Assembly: GCA_036674765.1 (NCBI GenBank)
Contig: JARVKI010000065.1
Location: forward strand, 1 to 64,000
Reading direction: 5' to 3'
Source: Seiridium cupressi
Lineage: Eukaryota; Ascomycota; Sordariomycetes; Amphisphaeriales; Sporocadaceae
DNA: 64,000 bases
Part shown: positions 1 through 10,108 of the stretch, piece after piece
How the letters are laid out: every line of letters starts with the position of its first letter
Position numbering within the stretch: position 1 is the first letter of the stretch
Notes under the pieces: model-generated
What the model saw: the letters and a program-made list of their open reading frames with translations, nothing else
Database searches by the model: none
Told to the model about the DNA's origin: nothing
Program-made: the position numbers and the translations under genes

Positions 1-86
1 ACCTTCCCCCACACAAAACACACCCACCACAACTACCCGCTATACGACGCGGGCCTGGGTTTGCCACCCTGGGATCGTATACTGAA

Positions 87-106
87 CCCCCCCCCCCCCC
101 CCCCCC
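87..106. repeat. 20-nt cytosine homopolymer
   Basis: An uninterrupted run of 20 C residues lies about 115 bp upstream of the 2EXR-protein start codon, in what should be its promoter or 5' leader. It is seen directly in the sequence. Exact length is uncertain in any assembly because homopolymers this long are hard to read. Confidence 0.9.
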
Positions 107-220
107 TGCTCAAATATAGATCTTAGCATTGCTGGATATACGCCGACTCATCGTACCCCAACCTCCACTGATACCACCGAAAACCCACACGCTTTCCCAA
201 GAGCAGCCAGAGCAAGCGCC

Positions 221-1318
221 ATGCCGCGACAAAAGAAGCGCAAGGCTCGCAAAGCACCAGTGAGAGACAGAGACAGCAAGCGCATAGCACCAGCCAAGTC
301 ACTTGTGAGGAAGACCAAGCTACCTGCGTCCCGCAGCAACAACCAGAGCGATACGCGAAATGGCAACAGCGGAGAGGCGGCAGCTCGCGAATTTCATTAC
401 TTTTCCGAGCTTCCGATGGAAATTCAGCTTATGATCTGGGACGAATGGCGAAAGGAAGAACCGCCAATTCGACATTACCTTCTCTTGGGGGTAAACGGAA
501 GGTTTTACGGAGCACTAAATCCACAGACCCATCGTTACATCCCAACCACGGCCAGAACTGCCCTGACGGACGAGAGCGATCCCTTGGACCCTATGGAGTA
601 CAAGATCCGGTTCACTAATCATGTTGGTACCGTCCCTGGCACGTCGCCAAACCCCTACCCTTTCGATGACTCGAGCGACGACTGGAGCTATACATACCAC
701 GAAACCCCGCGGCTGAGAAGGGTATACCCTCCTCTGTCAGATTTCTGGCGCAACCGTAGTTATGCCTTGCACGAAGTGCTGAGCCCTGGGCGTGCTTGGG
801 TCAACTTCAAGAGGGATGTGTTCTTCGTCGACAACGTTGACTACAGGCGACCTGGCCGAATGCGATTTTTACATCATAACATCGGAGCCTGGATGCCGAA
901 GGAGCTTGATTCTGATCATTGGGCCTTCAGAATTGAGAAACTCGCGTTCTATACGGACCACGATCGATGGGACGAGCTTGACTACAGGGTTTTCAGCAAG
1001 ATGGATAAGCTCAGATCGGTTTTCATCGTCATGCGTTGCATCTGCCCGTGCTGGCTTGCGATGCGCGAACGAGTTGAAGACACTGACAAGTATGGGTTCA
1101 TCAGCCATCAGAAATACGACGAGATGCGTCGTCATCACGGTCACGGTAACCATTACGCACGTTGTCACGGGCTAACCTTCGACAAAGACACAAAGCACAT
1201 GAAGGAAGTCCTCGTGAAGCACTGCAAGGAGGGCGCGTTGAAATCAAAGTCGTCTTTGATACTCTTTACGTTTTATAGGGTTCAGTGCTATGCGGTATGT
1301 TTTTTTCGGCTTTGTTAA
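221..1318 (+). CDS. 2EXR-domain (F-box-like) protein
   Basis: The open frame gives 365 aa. A very basic N-terminus (KKRKARK, residues 5-11, NLS-like) leads into FSELPMEIQLMIWDEW near residue 64. This matches the start of the fungal 2EXR domain, an F-box-like fold whose family members have no settled biochemical role. The domain continues through HYLLLGVNGRFYGAL. No signal peptide or membrane segment is visible. The last ~30 residues look unlike the rest, and a GTATGT donor-like site lies at about 1286, so the true 3' end may be a further spliced exon. The start is the first ATG of the frame. Domain assignment is fairly sure; function is unknown. Confidence 0.6.
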   Translation: MPRQKKRKARKAPVRDRDSKRIAPAKSLVRKTKLPASRSNNQSDTRNGNSGEAAAREFHYFSELPMEIQLMIWDEWRKEEPPIRHYLLLGVNGRFYGALNPQTHRYIPTTARTALTDESDPLDPMEYKIRFTNHVGTVPGTSPNPYPFDDSSDDWSYTYHETPRLRRVYPPLSDFWRNRSYALHEVLSPGRAWVNFKRDVFFVDNVDYRRPGRMRFLHHNIGAWMPKELDSDHWAFRIEKLAFYTDHDRWDELDYRVFSKMDKLRSVFIVMRCICPCWLAMRERVEDTDKYGFISHQKYDEMRRHHGHGNHYARCHGLTFDKDTKHMKEVLVKHCKEGALKSKSSLILFTFYRVQCYAVCFFRLC

Positions 1319-1910
1319 GTAGAACTACATTTTCGTGGCATAAGTTGCGAGTTTCAATCTCGTTGCTATTAGTACACAATATCAGGCATGTAGATGGAGA
1401 TGAAGCGCAACGGTGATCACTTCTGCAGACGCTACTCGAGGGTCTTCGAGGGTCTGTTTGGAGAGGCAGTACGGTGCAAAAGCTGAGAAGCCAGCCCAAG
1501 GTCGCCCGTCAACCGCGCGACTTCTACATTGAAGCCAACATCACTAGACTAGAATGGACGATTCTGCAACCTAGCTCTTAACACACGGGTGATTTATAAC
1601 TCGGTATCGCGTCAACGTATAACCATGTTTATCAGCAATGTCGTGATTAATATCTTTCCATCACTGCAGACTGCTCGAGCTCGCGTCATTGCGGGGGTAT
1701 TAATAATCAAGGCCTGCACACCCGATTGGTTATGACGACTTCGAGACACTCAATCACTACCTTTCACAATTCCTCATATATGTATTTATACGCTGGCCAG
1801 CGAGTGTTACTAGACCGTCGTTGATTTATTCAAAACATCGACCCTTCTTGAAGAAGATCTAATTACTCGATATTCCAGACAATACCCCTCCTTCGTCATC
1901 CAACCCCAAT
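1319..1910. other. Intergenic spacer
   Basis: No gene recognised. The 3' flank of the 2EXR gene and the promoter of the dehydrogenase-like gene are both transcribed rightward here. The last ~150 bp are AT-rich with pyrimidine-rich leader sequence before ATG 1911. Confidence 0.5.
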
Positions 1911-2811
1911 ATGACTTCAAAACTCTACGCAATCGTCATTGGTGCAGGTCCGGGAACTGGTATATTCAAAACACGCAATAATCGACAACGCTATTGCTGA
2001 CAATATCAGGTCGTGCATCAGCAATCAGATTTTCGAAAGCATACCCTGTCGTCCTCCTTGCTAGATCCTCGCAGAGCTACGAAGCGACGGTGAAGGAGAT
2101 CAACGGGGCTGGCGGGAAGGCTATCGGCGTCAATGCCGACACGAGCAGCGTCGAGTCGTTGACTGCTGCCTTCGACACTATCAAGAAGGAGCTTCCCGAC
2201 CACAAACTGGCAGCGGCCGTCTTCAATCCCTCTTCTCGGCCCAGTTTCAAGCCATTCGTCGAGCTCAAAGCTGAGGATCTTGAGAATAACATCGACGTGA
2301 GCATGTGAGGCTCAACCTTCTACTGTTACTAAAACTTTCACGTTTCTGATTATTGAAAAGTCGTGGGTTTTTCCACTTTGCCCAGAAGACACTCCCTCTC
2401 CTCGAGGAAGCGGTGCCAACTTCCAAATATCCCCCCACATTAATCGTCACGGGCGCCACGGCATCAGTCAGGGGATCGGCCAACTTTGCAGCCTTTGCAG
2501 CTGGGAAAAGGGCCAAGAGGGGTCTGACCCAGTCGATCGCTCGTGAATACCAGCCCAAGGGGGTTCATGTCGCACATGCTATCATCGATGGTGTGATCGA
2601 TATTCCAAGAACAGAACACTACGAGGTCAACGGAGGTGTGGAGGACGGTAAGATCTCTCCGGATTCGGTAAGTTCACCATTCCTGCGTGGGGAATATGGT
2701 CGTGACGCTAACATTGCGAAGATCGCAGAGACATACTGGAATCTGCACACCCAGCATAGGTCTGGACTTACTTGGGAAGTGGACATCAGGCCGTTTGTTG
2801 AGAAATGGTGA
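1911..2811 (+). CDS. Short-chain dehydrogenase/reductase-like protein
   Basis: Four exons (1911-1959, 2010-2304, 2361-2667, 2722-2811) join in phase to 246 aa. Introns are 50, 56 and 54 nt. The N-terminus carries a Rossmann glycine motif (IGAGPGTG, about residues 10-17) followed by the beta2 segment PVVLLAR. TGATAS and the PKGVHV..IIDGVID strand-turn are typical of this SDR subgroup, and the C-terminus ends in the usual WEVDIRPFVEKW. The third intron was inferred because removing it gives the expected SPDSIAETYW segment; read through, the frame stays open (54 nt), so retention is possible. The position of the catalytic YxxxK reads FAAGK: the lysine is present but tyrosine is replaced by phenylalanine. 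Substrate unknown; cytosolic by lack of targeting signals. Confidence 0.85.
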
Positions 2812-3059
2812 ACGGCCATTTCATTCGTGTTACCTACTGGCCCAGGTTGAGTATGTACGTGTACAATGATTCGCGATAATCAAAACTCGGGTATAGCCAA
2901 TCAAAATTGAATAAGTATACAAAATAGGTTACCTCGAGAATGTAAGTTGTTAGAAGACGCACTGTCAAATCCCAAATTCCTCACTCCAACCCACTGCAAT
3001 GAAGCTTTCCCAGAATGTCCCTGTATTTATGATGTCATACAGCCCAATCAATTTCGCAT

Positions 3060-3905
3060 TCACCCATGCAAGCGGAAAAGATGCCCCTGTCGTTGATCAA
3101 TGGCACCATCCTCGTCCAGGTCCTCTTCACGAACATGTAGCTTTGGGATCGTCTCGCCGCATATCGCTCTTGTCCATCCAAACAATAAAGTCTCACCCAT
3201 CCGAACGAATCCCAAGGATCTCCAGAACGACCGCGCCGCTCTAAGGTTATCCTCCTGAGTTCTCACTTTCTCCACCTCTGTCAAATCAGTGAAGCCCTTG
3301 AATTCTTTCTCCGGAGCAGCCGGCATGACTAGCACAAGTACTGGTCGATTGGCCTCACGAGCCCGGTCGAGGATATCGTGCATGATTCGCGTAACTAATT
3401 TTGTGGCCCAGCCCTGTCTCCGCGCCCTTTCGTGGACGAACAACCTCTCAAAGGCAAGAATCCACGCTCCTTCACCCTCAGATCCCCAGACGCCCTTCCG
3501 TCTGAATTGGTTCTTCAACACTCCCCTTCCAGGCTCAAATAAGATCTCAGCAGCGTGGCGCAGTCCCTCGTCGGCCATCCATACCAACGACCGGAATTCA
3601 TCTGCCCGATCCCTCATGATATCAGGGCGGATCAAGTTCGCAGCACAATGTGCCAAGGTTGAGACCTCGTAGAGCTTGTTCTTGGTCTGGCGGTCATTCT
3701 CATCATAGGGAACCGAAAAGTCAACATCAAATTCTGGATCTAGAACATCGACGCTTCCAACGAATGCCCACTCAGTGGGAGGGTTGCCGAAGCGAACCTC
3801 TGATGGGAACCCTTGCTGTAGAGAGTACCGGATACCGTCCTCGTCGGTGCTGTAGGACTGGCCATCTTCAGCGTCGGCCATATAATCGTTTCGTATGGTC
3901 ATCAT
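3060..3905 (-). CDS. GNAT-family N-acetyltransferase-like protein
   Basis: Single-exon minus-strand frame of 281 aa from ATG at 3905; the frame is open 8 codons further 5' but without an ATG. The C-terminal half carries GNAT hallmarks: beta4 LFVHERAR followed by the acetyl-CoA pyrophosphate loop RRQGWA (about residues 162-167, the Q/RxxGxG/A motif), then the beta5 strand PVLVLVMPA, and late helix SFWRSLGFVRMG (about 226-237). The N-terminal ~120 residues are acidic and unassigned. GNAT enzymes move an acetyl group from acetyl-CoA to an amine; substrate here cannot be told. It converges with the dehydrogenase-like gene, leaving only ~250 bp between the two stops. Confidence 0.75.
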   Translation of the reverse strand: MMTIRNDYMADAEDGQSYSTDEDGIRYSLQQGFPSEVRFGNPPTEWAFVGSVDVLDPEFDVDFSVPYDENDRQTKNKLYEVSTLAHCAANLIRPDIMRDRADEFRSLVWMADEGLRHAAEILFEPGRGVLKNQFRRKGVWGSEGEGAWILAFERLFVHERARRQGWATKLVTRIMHDILDRAREANRPVLVLVMPAAPEKEFKGFTDLTEVEKVRTQEDNLRAARSFWRSLGFVRMGETLLFGWTRAICGETIPKLHVREEDLDEDGAIDQRQGHLFRLHG

Positions 3906-6310
3906 TGGTGACACTTGTGGGTGGTTCACTAGTGCTAGAAACTACATAAGCCAGACCCACTGGCTAATTAGTCAGTGAACCCTTCAGCAATGCGACGATC
4001 AGAAACTTATGTAGTACTGTAAACAAAACGTGCTGCCGAGGAGGGGAAACTCCAGAAGCGGATAAATGCTGGTCTTGTAGGTCGTTCGCACTGAAGATTT
4101 TGGCGGTGAAACGTACCCTGGCCGATAATAAATCAAAAGCAAACCGTCGCATCGTTCTCGGACACCTGCATGGTGATAGCATGGTTTATAGCTGTGATTG
4201 TTGCAAAATAGAGGAGCTTGTCAAAAAGTGGGGAGCTTCCCCGAGTCCAGGCTGTTCATAAACACATTGAAGTTACACAACGCGTTCGGAGAAAGTGGTA
4301 GCCGTCAATAACATGAAAACTCTGCTTTGGAATGGGCCCGAGCCTCGATTATACCTCTGCCGTCGAGATGTAGAAGTAGCAGTATGTCGGGAGGCTGCCA
4401 CTTACTATCGGTCATCTCCGGCAAAGATGCATAAATAATTGGGTCATGAAAGCCGTTATATGTGGGTTGCCGTCTTGTGCTGCATATGGTCACTTTATGA
4501 TAAGGCTGCGGCTGTCACTACGTAGTGGAGATTCAGTGGTGTCATCGTAGATTGTGGTTCCTCCGGAGTGGAATCAAGCCGCTGCAGCAAGAAAGCAATT
4601 GATGCTCAGCGCTAGTTGCTCTTCACTAAAAAGACTCGCGATACTTGTTTACGAGTCATATTTCGCTACTCGCACACTCTATATTCTAAGAAGTATATTG
4701 CTGCTGTCTAGATGGCCTGCTCCCCCAGCATGTCCATCAAGAGTTATGCCATCGTTATGTGTTGGTTTGAAAACAACATCTGCTCTTAAACCATCATGAT
4801 AGTGGCGGGTAAACTATTGCAAAACAGCGCGTGGAATCAGGCGTTTTAGGATCTTCGAAATTATTGAGCAATTTGATAGCAAATACCGTGTCCGGGTAAA
4901 GCAATATACGTTCTCCCTTAATCCATGGAGCAAGGGGTAAAAGCGTAAGAACTAGCAGGATTGCTTCTCCTCTAGACTTAATGAGAGACGATTTCTGCGG
5001 AGGAAACGAGAGACACAGATCGAACTTCGAAGGGAGTGCCCGCATATAGATATAGAGGGAGAGCTTCAGCTCAAAATGAGAGACGATCATGATTGAATTC
5101 ACCCAAGAGATACGAATTAGCGCCAAGATGTGTACATACCTTGAGAGGCAAACAACAAGGTCGACTCATAGTATTGGTCCACTTCGGCATTCCCGACTGA
5201 TCGACAAGGCTGAAGATTGATCATTTTTGATGGGAATTGAGACATGGTATCTATTCTCAAGTCGACAATCTCCCCTTCGCGGTAATTACGTGTACTCATC
5301 CTGATTGTTGCCATTGCATCATCCTTTAGTGGACTCATCCAAAGAGGTAGGGGACCACCAACACAACATCTAGCCACACATGCATGAGTTACTCTAATAG
5401 ACCAAAACCAAGAACACAGAAATGGTCATGACAACTAAAGCGACACTAGTGACACTTGTGCTTGATGACGAGATTGCGCTTGGATACACCTAAAAGTCCG
5501 GGAAATCTTCACATTGTATTTTTTAATGAAAGAAATAGACGTCAAAATGCTGCATATAAAATGAAACAACCAAGTTCGACCGAAATATGACTTGGTGGTC
5601 GCAGGGTGATGAGGAGACTGCGATGTGATTCCCCAACCACCAAAATCCACCACCGCATCCAGCAAGAGAGACATCTTTCTTCAGCCGAATCTGATAGCTG
5701 TTACATGTCAATATCAGTGTGATACTGTGGCTACGCTAATTATAGTCCATATCGTCCTGCCACAATTGCATTAAAAATTATAGCTATTGTTGCACCATGA
5801 ACAAGGCAGGAAGGTGATTGGTGGGTGGGATGTCTTTGGTCTGAAGTGGATTCTCAGAGCATGATTTGGATGGTCCAGTGGGCGGGTGCTGTCTGATGCT
5901 CCATTAACGCCAAGAACTATATGTAAGACCTGAGTATGTTCTTGCGGCCGATAGATTCGAGAGGACAGTCCCGTGTGAGTGCAGTCACGAACAGATAACA
6001 TCACTCCGGCAGGACAAATATAATCAGCAGCGCTGTCTAACGTGTTTAAGCCATTCTTCAAGTAGAAAGCCTATCTTTCGCATATGAATACATGTTGAAT
6101 GGGATAGTGTTCCCATCGAATTCCGTTGAGTTTTCTCTTTACCGAGTTGCCTCTTTTTGGTCGGCGTTGAGACCATATAAATGCTTTAGTCGAATGCACA
6201 CCCTATTCACCCAAAGCCCCTGAGGGAGATGTTGAAACCCCATGCGAACTCCTAGAACTCCAAACAAATGCTACACAGAATATGTAAGTAACCTAGTCAA
6301 CTTTCGAGAT
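3906..6310. other. Intergenic region, 2.4 kb
   Basis: No recognisable gene. Several short minus-strand open frames (for example 5117-5377 and 4794-5126) have no domain, signal peptide or convincing splice sites. The segment is moderately AT-rich. It separates the GNAT promoter from the 3' end of the GTP cyclohydrolase gene. Confidence 0.45.
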
Positions 6311-7392
6311 CTAGACTCTTCGATTGAGCCCCACAAGACTGAGAAACTCGTTCCTGGTCTTCTCCTTGCGCTCAAAACAACCCAGCACACAACTGGTTAT
6401 AGTGGTTGCTGTTGTTTTCTCAACTCCGCGCATGACCATGCAAAGGTGACTAGACTCCATGACCACCGCTACACCTTGCGGCTTGAGAATCTCCATAATC
6501 GCATTCGCGACTTCCCTGGTCAACCGTTCCTGGACCTGTAGCCTTCTCGCAAACAGCTCGGCGATGCGTGGCAATTTGGAAATGCCGATCACATTGTTGT
6601 TTGGAATATAGCCGATGTGCATCTTTGCTCACGTTAGCTTGTAGGACACACCCATTTCACTGTCCTTTCCTCATCCAGAACCTACTTTTCCGGTAAAAGG
6701 AACGAGATGATGCTCGCAAAGACTGAAAATCTCAATATCCTTGACAATGACCATCTCGTTGTGACCCTCGTGGAAGATGGCGTCGTTGACAATATCTTTC
6801 ACATTCTGCTGGTAGCCTTTTGTGAAGAAAAGCATAGCTTTCGCGTATCGTCCCGGAGTGTCCAATACACCTTCTCGGTCTGGGTCTTCCCCTACGCACT
6901 CGAGTATCGTTCGTACCGCATTGCGCATCTTCTCGAGTCGTGCGGCAGCTTGCTCGCTGCTTTCCTCGAGACGTTCACGAGTTCCGCGGCCTGTGTTGGT
7001 GAGCAAGTTAAGTCGCAACATCTTCGTTCAAGTCACTTACTGGGACGGCTCAGCCCGTCAAAGTCAATGACTGGACTGGGCGACCTCGTCACGACTCCCT
7101 CAGGCTTGGGCTTTTTGCGCTGCTTTCCTTCGGGTTCGTCCCTGGGATCACGGGCGGCTTTGTGTAGACTGTTCCTTCTCTTTGCTAGTGAGTGACCACC
7201 GTCTATTTCATCTGCACCCCCGTCCTTGGATCGCCACTTCCTCTTCTTCTTGCTCGACTTGCGGTCGTTCTCGCGTGCTGTCTGGGCACTGCCGTTGGCG
7301 GCATCATCAATGTCGGAAACGCCAGTACTAGAAGCGCCGGAGGAATCTTGCGTCGGCTTCTTCGACTTGCTCGCAGTCGCAAACTCAACCAT
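6311..7392 (-). CDS. FOL2: GTP cyclohydrolase I
   Basis: Three exons (7392-7041, 6990-6686, 6622-6311) give 322 aa; introns of 50 and 63 nt. The enzyme converts GTP to 7,8-dihydroneopterin triphosphate, the first step of folate/pterin synthesis. The catalytic half is unmistakable: [17 protein letters not shown], then [10 protein letters not shown] (zinc ligands Cys209 and His212), [26 protein letters not shown], and [10 protein letters not shown] carrying His278 and the third zinc ligand Cys280. It ends at [11 protein letters not shown], close to the usual family end. The first ~115 residues are a low-complexity basic/serine extension ([12 protein letters not shown]) that is not part of the catalytic core; such N-terminal tails are common in eukaryotic members. 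It is divergent to TAF11. Confidence 0.95.
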
Positions 7393-8264
7393 TGTTGCAG
7401 AGTCGTGATGGAAACTTGAGGCAGATCGGAACTGGGTCGGTAGGTGTCAAGGAACAACTAGCAACTAGCAACTAGCAACTAGCAACTAGCAACTGTACTG
7501 GAACGGCCGGTCTGATGTGAGGATAATCTTGCTCCCTTGGCTCGCCTCGATCATTGACTCGTGCAACGGTGGGAAAAAGGCGACTTAGCAAGGGGTAAGA
7601 TTTACTCCTAGAGTCTAGGACGAAGGAAGGGCGTGATCTGGACAAGAGTCATCCCATCTGCATAAGCTCAGGCGCAATGGTTCCCTTGAAATTTTCCCAA
7701 TGGCGCCTCTCAATTGAGCTCCATCCCCGCTGTCGGCATCCTTAAGTTCGATTTTTGGACGTAAGGGTCCAGGCTTCAGCATGTAAGAAAACCCCACCAG
7801 CTAAGTTTAACCCCACGTGCGTTGAGCCACGGGAAGCCGAGACACCGATTCGGTGCAAGATGGGCGCTATTTTGGGCTGGGCGGTCAGAGCTGTAGGGCG
7901 TTGGAGCAGTGGCAGAATTCGGCTTGAGCTTCTAGCGCTGCCACTGTTGAAGCAATCGCCAACTCCATCACGAAGTTGTCGCATTTAATTATTTGGTGTC
8001 GCGCATACTTCCCATCACGCTGATCACCACATAACTTGTAACTACAATCATTTCAGGCCGCCAGGTTCACCGTCGCCAACCAAATTCAGTCAGCAATTTA
8101 CTCGACACTGGTCTCGAAGCGACAATCGCGATTGCACGTAGCCATCTCCCGTGCTGTCTCGAACCACGCCTTCTGTCACGCATCAACCAAGTCCGCAGTT
8201 CATCCTCCGAATCATAGCAAGACAAGACTCGTCGCAGTTTGGTTCCAACCCGACAGCGCCCAGC
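7393..8264. promoter_or_regulatory. Shared divergent promoter region of GTP cyclohydrolase I and TAF11
   Basis: The 872 bp between the two start codons must hold both promoters, since the genes are transcribed away from each other and no other gene is seen. It includes a heptamer tandem array just upstream of the cyclohydrolase ATG and a pyrimidine-rich stretch ahead of TAF11. No individual factor site is assigned. Confidence 0.5.
7456..7494. repeat. AACTAGC heptamer tandem repeat
   Basis: Five perfect copies of AACTAGC plus a four-base partial copy (AACT), seen directly. The array lies 64-102 bp upstream of the GTP cyclohydrolase start, so it probably sits in the 5' leader or core promoter. 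Confidence 0.9.
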
Positions 8265-9335
8265 ATGGCTTCACCTCCATCTACCTACTCGCCCGCGGGG
8301 TCTCCGCCGTACTCTACAGCATCGTTGCCAACATCAAAGAAGCGAAACTCTACCGCGCCTGACCATGCCCCCAACAACCCCTCAGTCAAGCGGCGCAAGA
8401 CTTCAGTCATGTCGTTGACATCGGCCACCTCAGCACATCCGCTTCGCCAGACCTCCTTCCCTCCGGAGGAGTCGCAAGGCAAATACTCGCCGACATACCA
8501 GCGATCACCCAGCATAGACAACACGAGCCTCGTCAGCGGGAGCCAAGTGAGTGCGGCGCCTACTAAGAAAAAGCGCGGCCGCAAATCCAAGGCAGAAAGA
8601 GCGCGGGAGGCTGAGGAAGCTGCGCGAGGTGGCACGCCAAGCGCGGTGAATGGCGCAGCTCCCAGTGTTATCAGCAATGCTAGCGGCGCCAACAAAGCTG
8701 CGGCAGATGAGGACAACGATAACGGAGAGGGTCCAGGTGGTTACGAGGTGCCTGAGAACATGGCAAGTCGGGCAGCTGCGCGTACCAAGGAGGAGATCAA
8801 AGAAGAGGAACGTCTCCGTGCGCTTCTCAAGCAGAAGATGGATGATAACCAATTCCATCGATACGAGGTTTGGCACCAGTCGAAGATACAGATAGGTAAT
8901 ATCAGGAAGGTAAAGCCGCCCCATCGATGTCTGCAAGAGGTCGGCTTTGAAACTAATGATCGGTAGTACATCAACTCAGTGACCTCACAATCTGTTGCGG
9001 CCAATATTCCGCAGGCCATGCAGGTTGTTTGCAAGCTCTTCTTGGGCGACATGGTGGAAGAAGCACGGCGTGTACAGCAGGAGGAGATAAGAGCGGGCGT
9101 GAAGCAAACCGACCTTCCAGATGAGAAGGAGAACGAGGAAGGTATTAGCGAAGAATCAAAACATCGCCGCCAGCCCCCCCTACGACCCGAGCACTTGTCA
9201 GAAGCATATCGAAGATGGAAGAGGTCTGGTGCGACTGGGGGCTCAGGCGGTAACACAATGCAATGGAGCCAGCAGATCAGAAACGGAACCGAGAGATTTG
9301 CTCCTCGGGCTGGTGGCCGCCGAATCTTCAGATAA
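8265..9335 (+). CDS. TAF11: TFIID subunit TAF11 (hTAFII28-like histone-fold protein)
   Basis: Two exons (8265-8909 and 8967-9335, intron 57 nt) give 337 aa. The N-terminal ~200 residues are Ser/Pro-rich and basic with KKKRGRKSKAERAREAEE, probably disordered with nuclear localisation signal. From about residue 200 the conserved TAF11 histone fold follows: RYEVWHQSKIQIGNIRK, then across the splice YINSVTSQSVAANIPQAM, KLFLGDMVEEARRVQ, and the C-terminal PPLRPEHLSEAYRRWKRSG. In TFIID this fold pairs with TAF13 near TBP. The first ATG of the frame would be at 8151, but 8265 (MASPPSTYS) has better context (AGCATGG) and matches a normal start; the upstream one lies in leader-like sequence. Nuclear. 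Confidence 0.92.
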
Positions 9336-10027
9336 GACTACGGCTCATTCACGCGCACCTAGCAGGCATATCTTAGTATATGTACTTGCCTTATCGCGAA
9401 CGGTGGCGTCGATCTCAGAGCTTCGTCTCCAGACGCTAACTCTTGCGCATGGGACGGCGGTTGCTGATGAAGCATATGATATTGGAGTTTTGGTCACACT
9501 TCTTTGTTAGCATTCATCGTGGATCAGAATCCAGGAGATGCTTCAGGGACTTTAAAGGTTGCATTGCTTTCAGGGAGGAGTTAATGGTTGGCAGTTCTAA
9601 TCAACGACTTGGACTGATTGTCTCGGGCAAAGACACGGATGGAGTTATAGGCTATGAATGATACCCGTATTGACTTCCTCGACTCGGTGTAATAGATGCA
9701 TTACTACTCATGAGGTTGTTCTTAATGTGTGTATTATGGTGTCTTTCGTATCGTGTATCATTCCGCTGATAATCCAGAACAGCGAGCGGACGAAGCGACA
9801 ACGCCCAACGGCCATGGAGTCAGCTCGGCATCAGGCGCTTTGAAAAGCGTAACTTGTTCGTAGTTTAAGCATATTTCAGTAGTCTCCTAAACCAGTAGCC
9901 TTCTCCCAATAGCTGTAATGAGTAAAAGTTCAGTCGATACCGCGCTAGGAGCAGTTTTGAACATATGGGTCCACACCAAATATTGCCTCCTGAGCCATAA
10001 ATAAAAATATAAAAAATTGAACGAACG
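9336..10027. other. Intergenic spacer
   Basis: 3' flank of TAF11 up to the tRNA gene. Nothing else recognised. Confidence 0.5.
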
Positions 10028-10108
10028 CGACAACGACAGGACTCGAACCTGTGCGGCCGAAGCCATGAGATTTCGAGTCTCACCCATTAACCACTCTGGC
10101 ACGTTGCC
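10028..10108 (-). tRNA. tRNA-Ser (anticodon CGA)
   Basis: The reverse complement folds as a class II tRNA of 81 nt before CCA addition. The acceptor stem GGCAACG pairs with CGTTGTC (one G-U pair), with G as discriminator base. The D stem is CCA/TGG, the anticodon stem TGAGA/TCTCA encloses loop CTCGAAA (anticodon CGA at 10073-10075, reading UCG), a long variable arm GGC-TTCG-GCC is typical of serine tRNAs, and the T arm is ACAGG-TTCGAGT-CCTGT. No intron interrupts the anticodon arm. Confidence 0.95.
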
